From the NCBI RefSeq assembly GCF_013394695.1, contig NZ_CP058258.1, positions 888,001 to 952,000 on the forward strand: 64,000 nucleotides of DNA. Direction: 5' to 3'. Of this stretch, positions 63,780 through 64,000 are shown piece by piece. The notes under the pieces are model-generated. The model searched no databases. It was not told the origin of the DNA and worked only from the letters and a program-made list of their open reading frames with translations. Origin of the DNA: Streptococcus sp. oral taxon 061. Its GTDB lineage: Bacteria > Bacillota > Bacilli > Lactobacillales > Streptococcaceae. Positions within the stretch are counted from its first letter, which is position 1; the number at the start of each line of letters is the position of its first letter. The translations under genes and the position numbers were made by a program.

Positions 63780-64000
63780 TTATATATCAGATTCAATACA
63801 CATTTCCAATGATTCGCGCTTTAAAAATGGCTCAACCAAATCAATCCACTCTTGAGGCAGATAAGCTGACAAATAGCCATGATTATAACCCTTTGCTTCA
63901 TATAAAATCGTATTTGGATGCAGTTGCTGAAATAATTTAGACGATGCTTTCACACAGTTCAATTCTTTTTCACCATAAATATACAGAACCTGCGCCTTGC
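63780..64000 (-). CDS. Alpha/beta hydrolase, C-terminal part only
   Basis: The frame is open to the right edge and encodes the last ~73 residues of a larger protein: 'VLYIYGEKELNCVKASSKLF' followed by 'EAKGYNHGYLSAYLPQEWID', with the catalytic His in 'YNHGY', the usual end of an alpha/beta hydrolase. An internal ATG-like start is not needed. The N-terminal part with the nucleophile elbow lies outside. It ends 14 nt before the ADP-ribosylglycohydrolase gene. Confidence 0.75.
   Translation of the reverse strand, partial: KAQVLYIYGEKELNCVKASSKLFQQLHPNTILYEAKGYNHGYLSAYLPQEWIDLVEPFLKRESLEMCIESDI

Overview
The window is low-GC Firmicute DNA with streptococcal signatures: the single-recombinase XerS next to a dif-like site, a pyruvate dehydrogenase operon with the lipoyl domain on E3, MutX, Rex, RelQ, an agmatine/carboxyspermidine polyamine operon, and strong AAGGAG ribosome binding sites. 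Gene content and protein sequences, compared from memory, fit the mitis group (S. mitis / oralis / pneumoniae relatives). Species cannot be fixed from the sequence alone.

Layout. 0-1.2 kb: 5' part of a surface adhesin gene (minus strand) that runs off the left edge. 1.7-14.1 kb: plus-strand housekeeping genes (HAD phosphatase, DUF4336, ung, mutX, pyrC, MATE pump, pdhABCD, lplA). Two compact inverted-repeat-bounded elements sit in this stretch, between pdhB and pdhC and between pdhD and lplA. 14.2-18.4 kb: the replication terminus, with xerS, the dif site, 56-bp tandem repeats, a truncated zinc-ribbon gene, a two-gene membrane-protein cassette, and decayed gene and transposase fragments. 18.4-25.9 kb: minus-strand housekeeping genes (CPBP protease, ClC channel, rnhB, rbgA, pta, RluD-type synthase, nadK, relQ). 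The change of gene direction across dif is as expected where two replication forks meet. 26-41.8 kb: CYTH protein, prs, cysteine desulfurase, DUF1831, a frameshifted DUF4649 gene, rex, a PuuD-like amidase, radC, metY, a VIT-family transporter, a Bce-type ABC transporter with a 37-codon leader gene and a palindromic operator, pspC, sprT, tex, and a YraQ/TIGR03943 permease pair behind a 43-aa protein.

41.8-48.9 kb is a six-gene polyamine operon (speA, speE, carboxynorspermidine dehydrogenase, nspC, aguA, aguB). It is preceded by a roughly 330-nt structured leader that ends in a strong intrinsic terminator. It should convert arginine via agmatine and carbamoylputrescine to putrescine, then via the carboxyaminopropyl route to spermidine-type polyamines.

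49-64 kb is accessory DNA: about 19 mostly small genes, almost all on the minus strand. Several belong or look related to families found as immunity genes of polymorphic toxins (NTF2-fold, DUF4261, DUF1877, Imm26-like, CbrC-like, ADP-ribosylglycohydrolase), yet no toxin or secretion gene is visible. I read this as an orphan immunity-gene array. It shares a membrane-protein family with the cassette at the dif site, and this is the most interesting feature of the window. No rRNA, tRNA or CRISPR array was seen.
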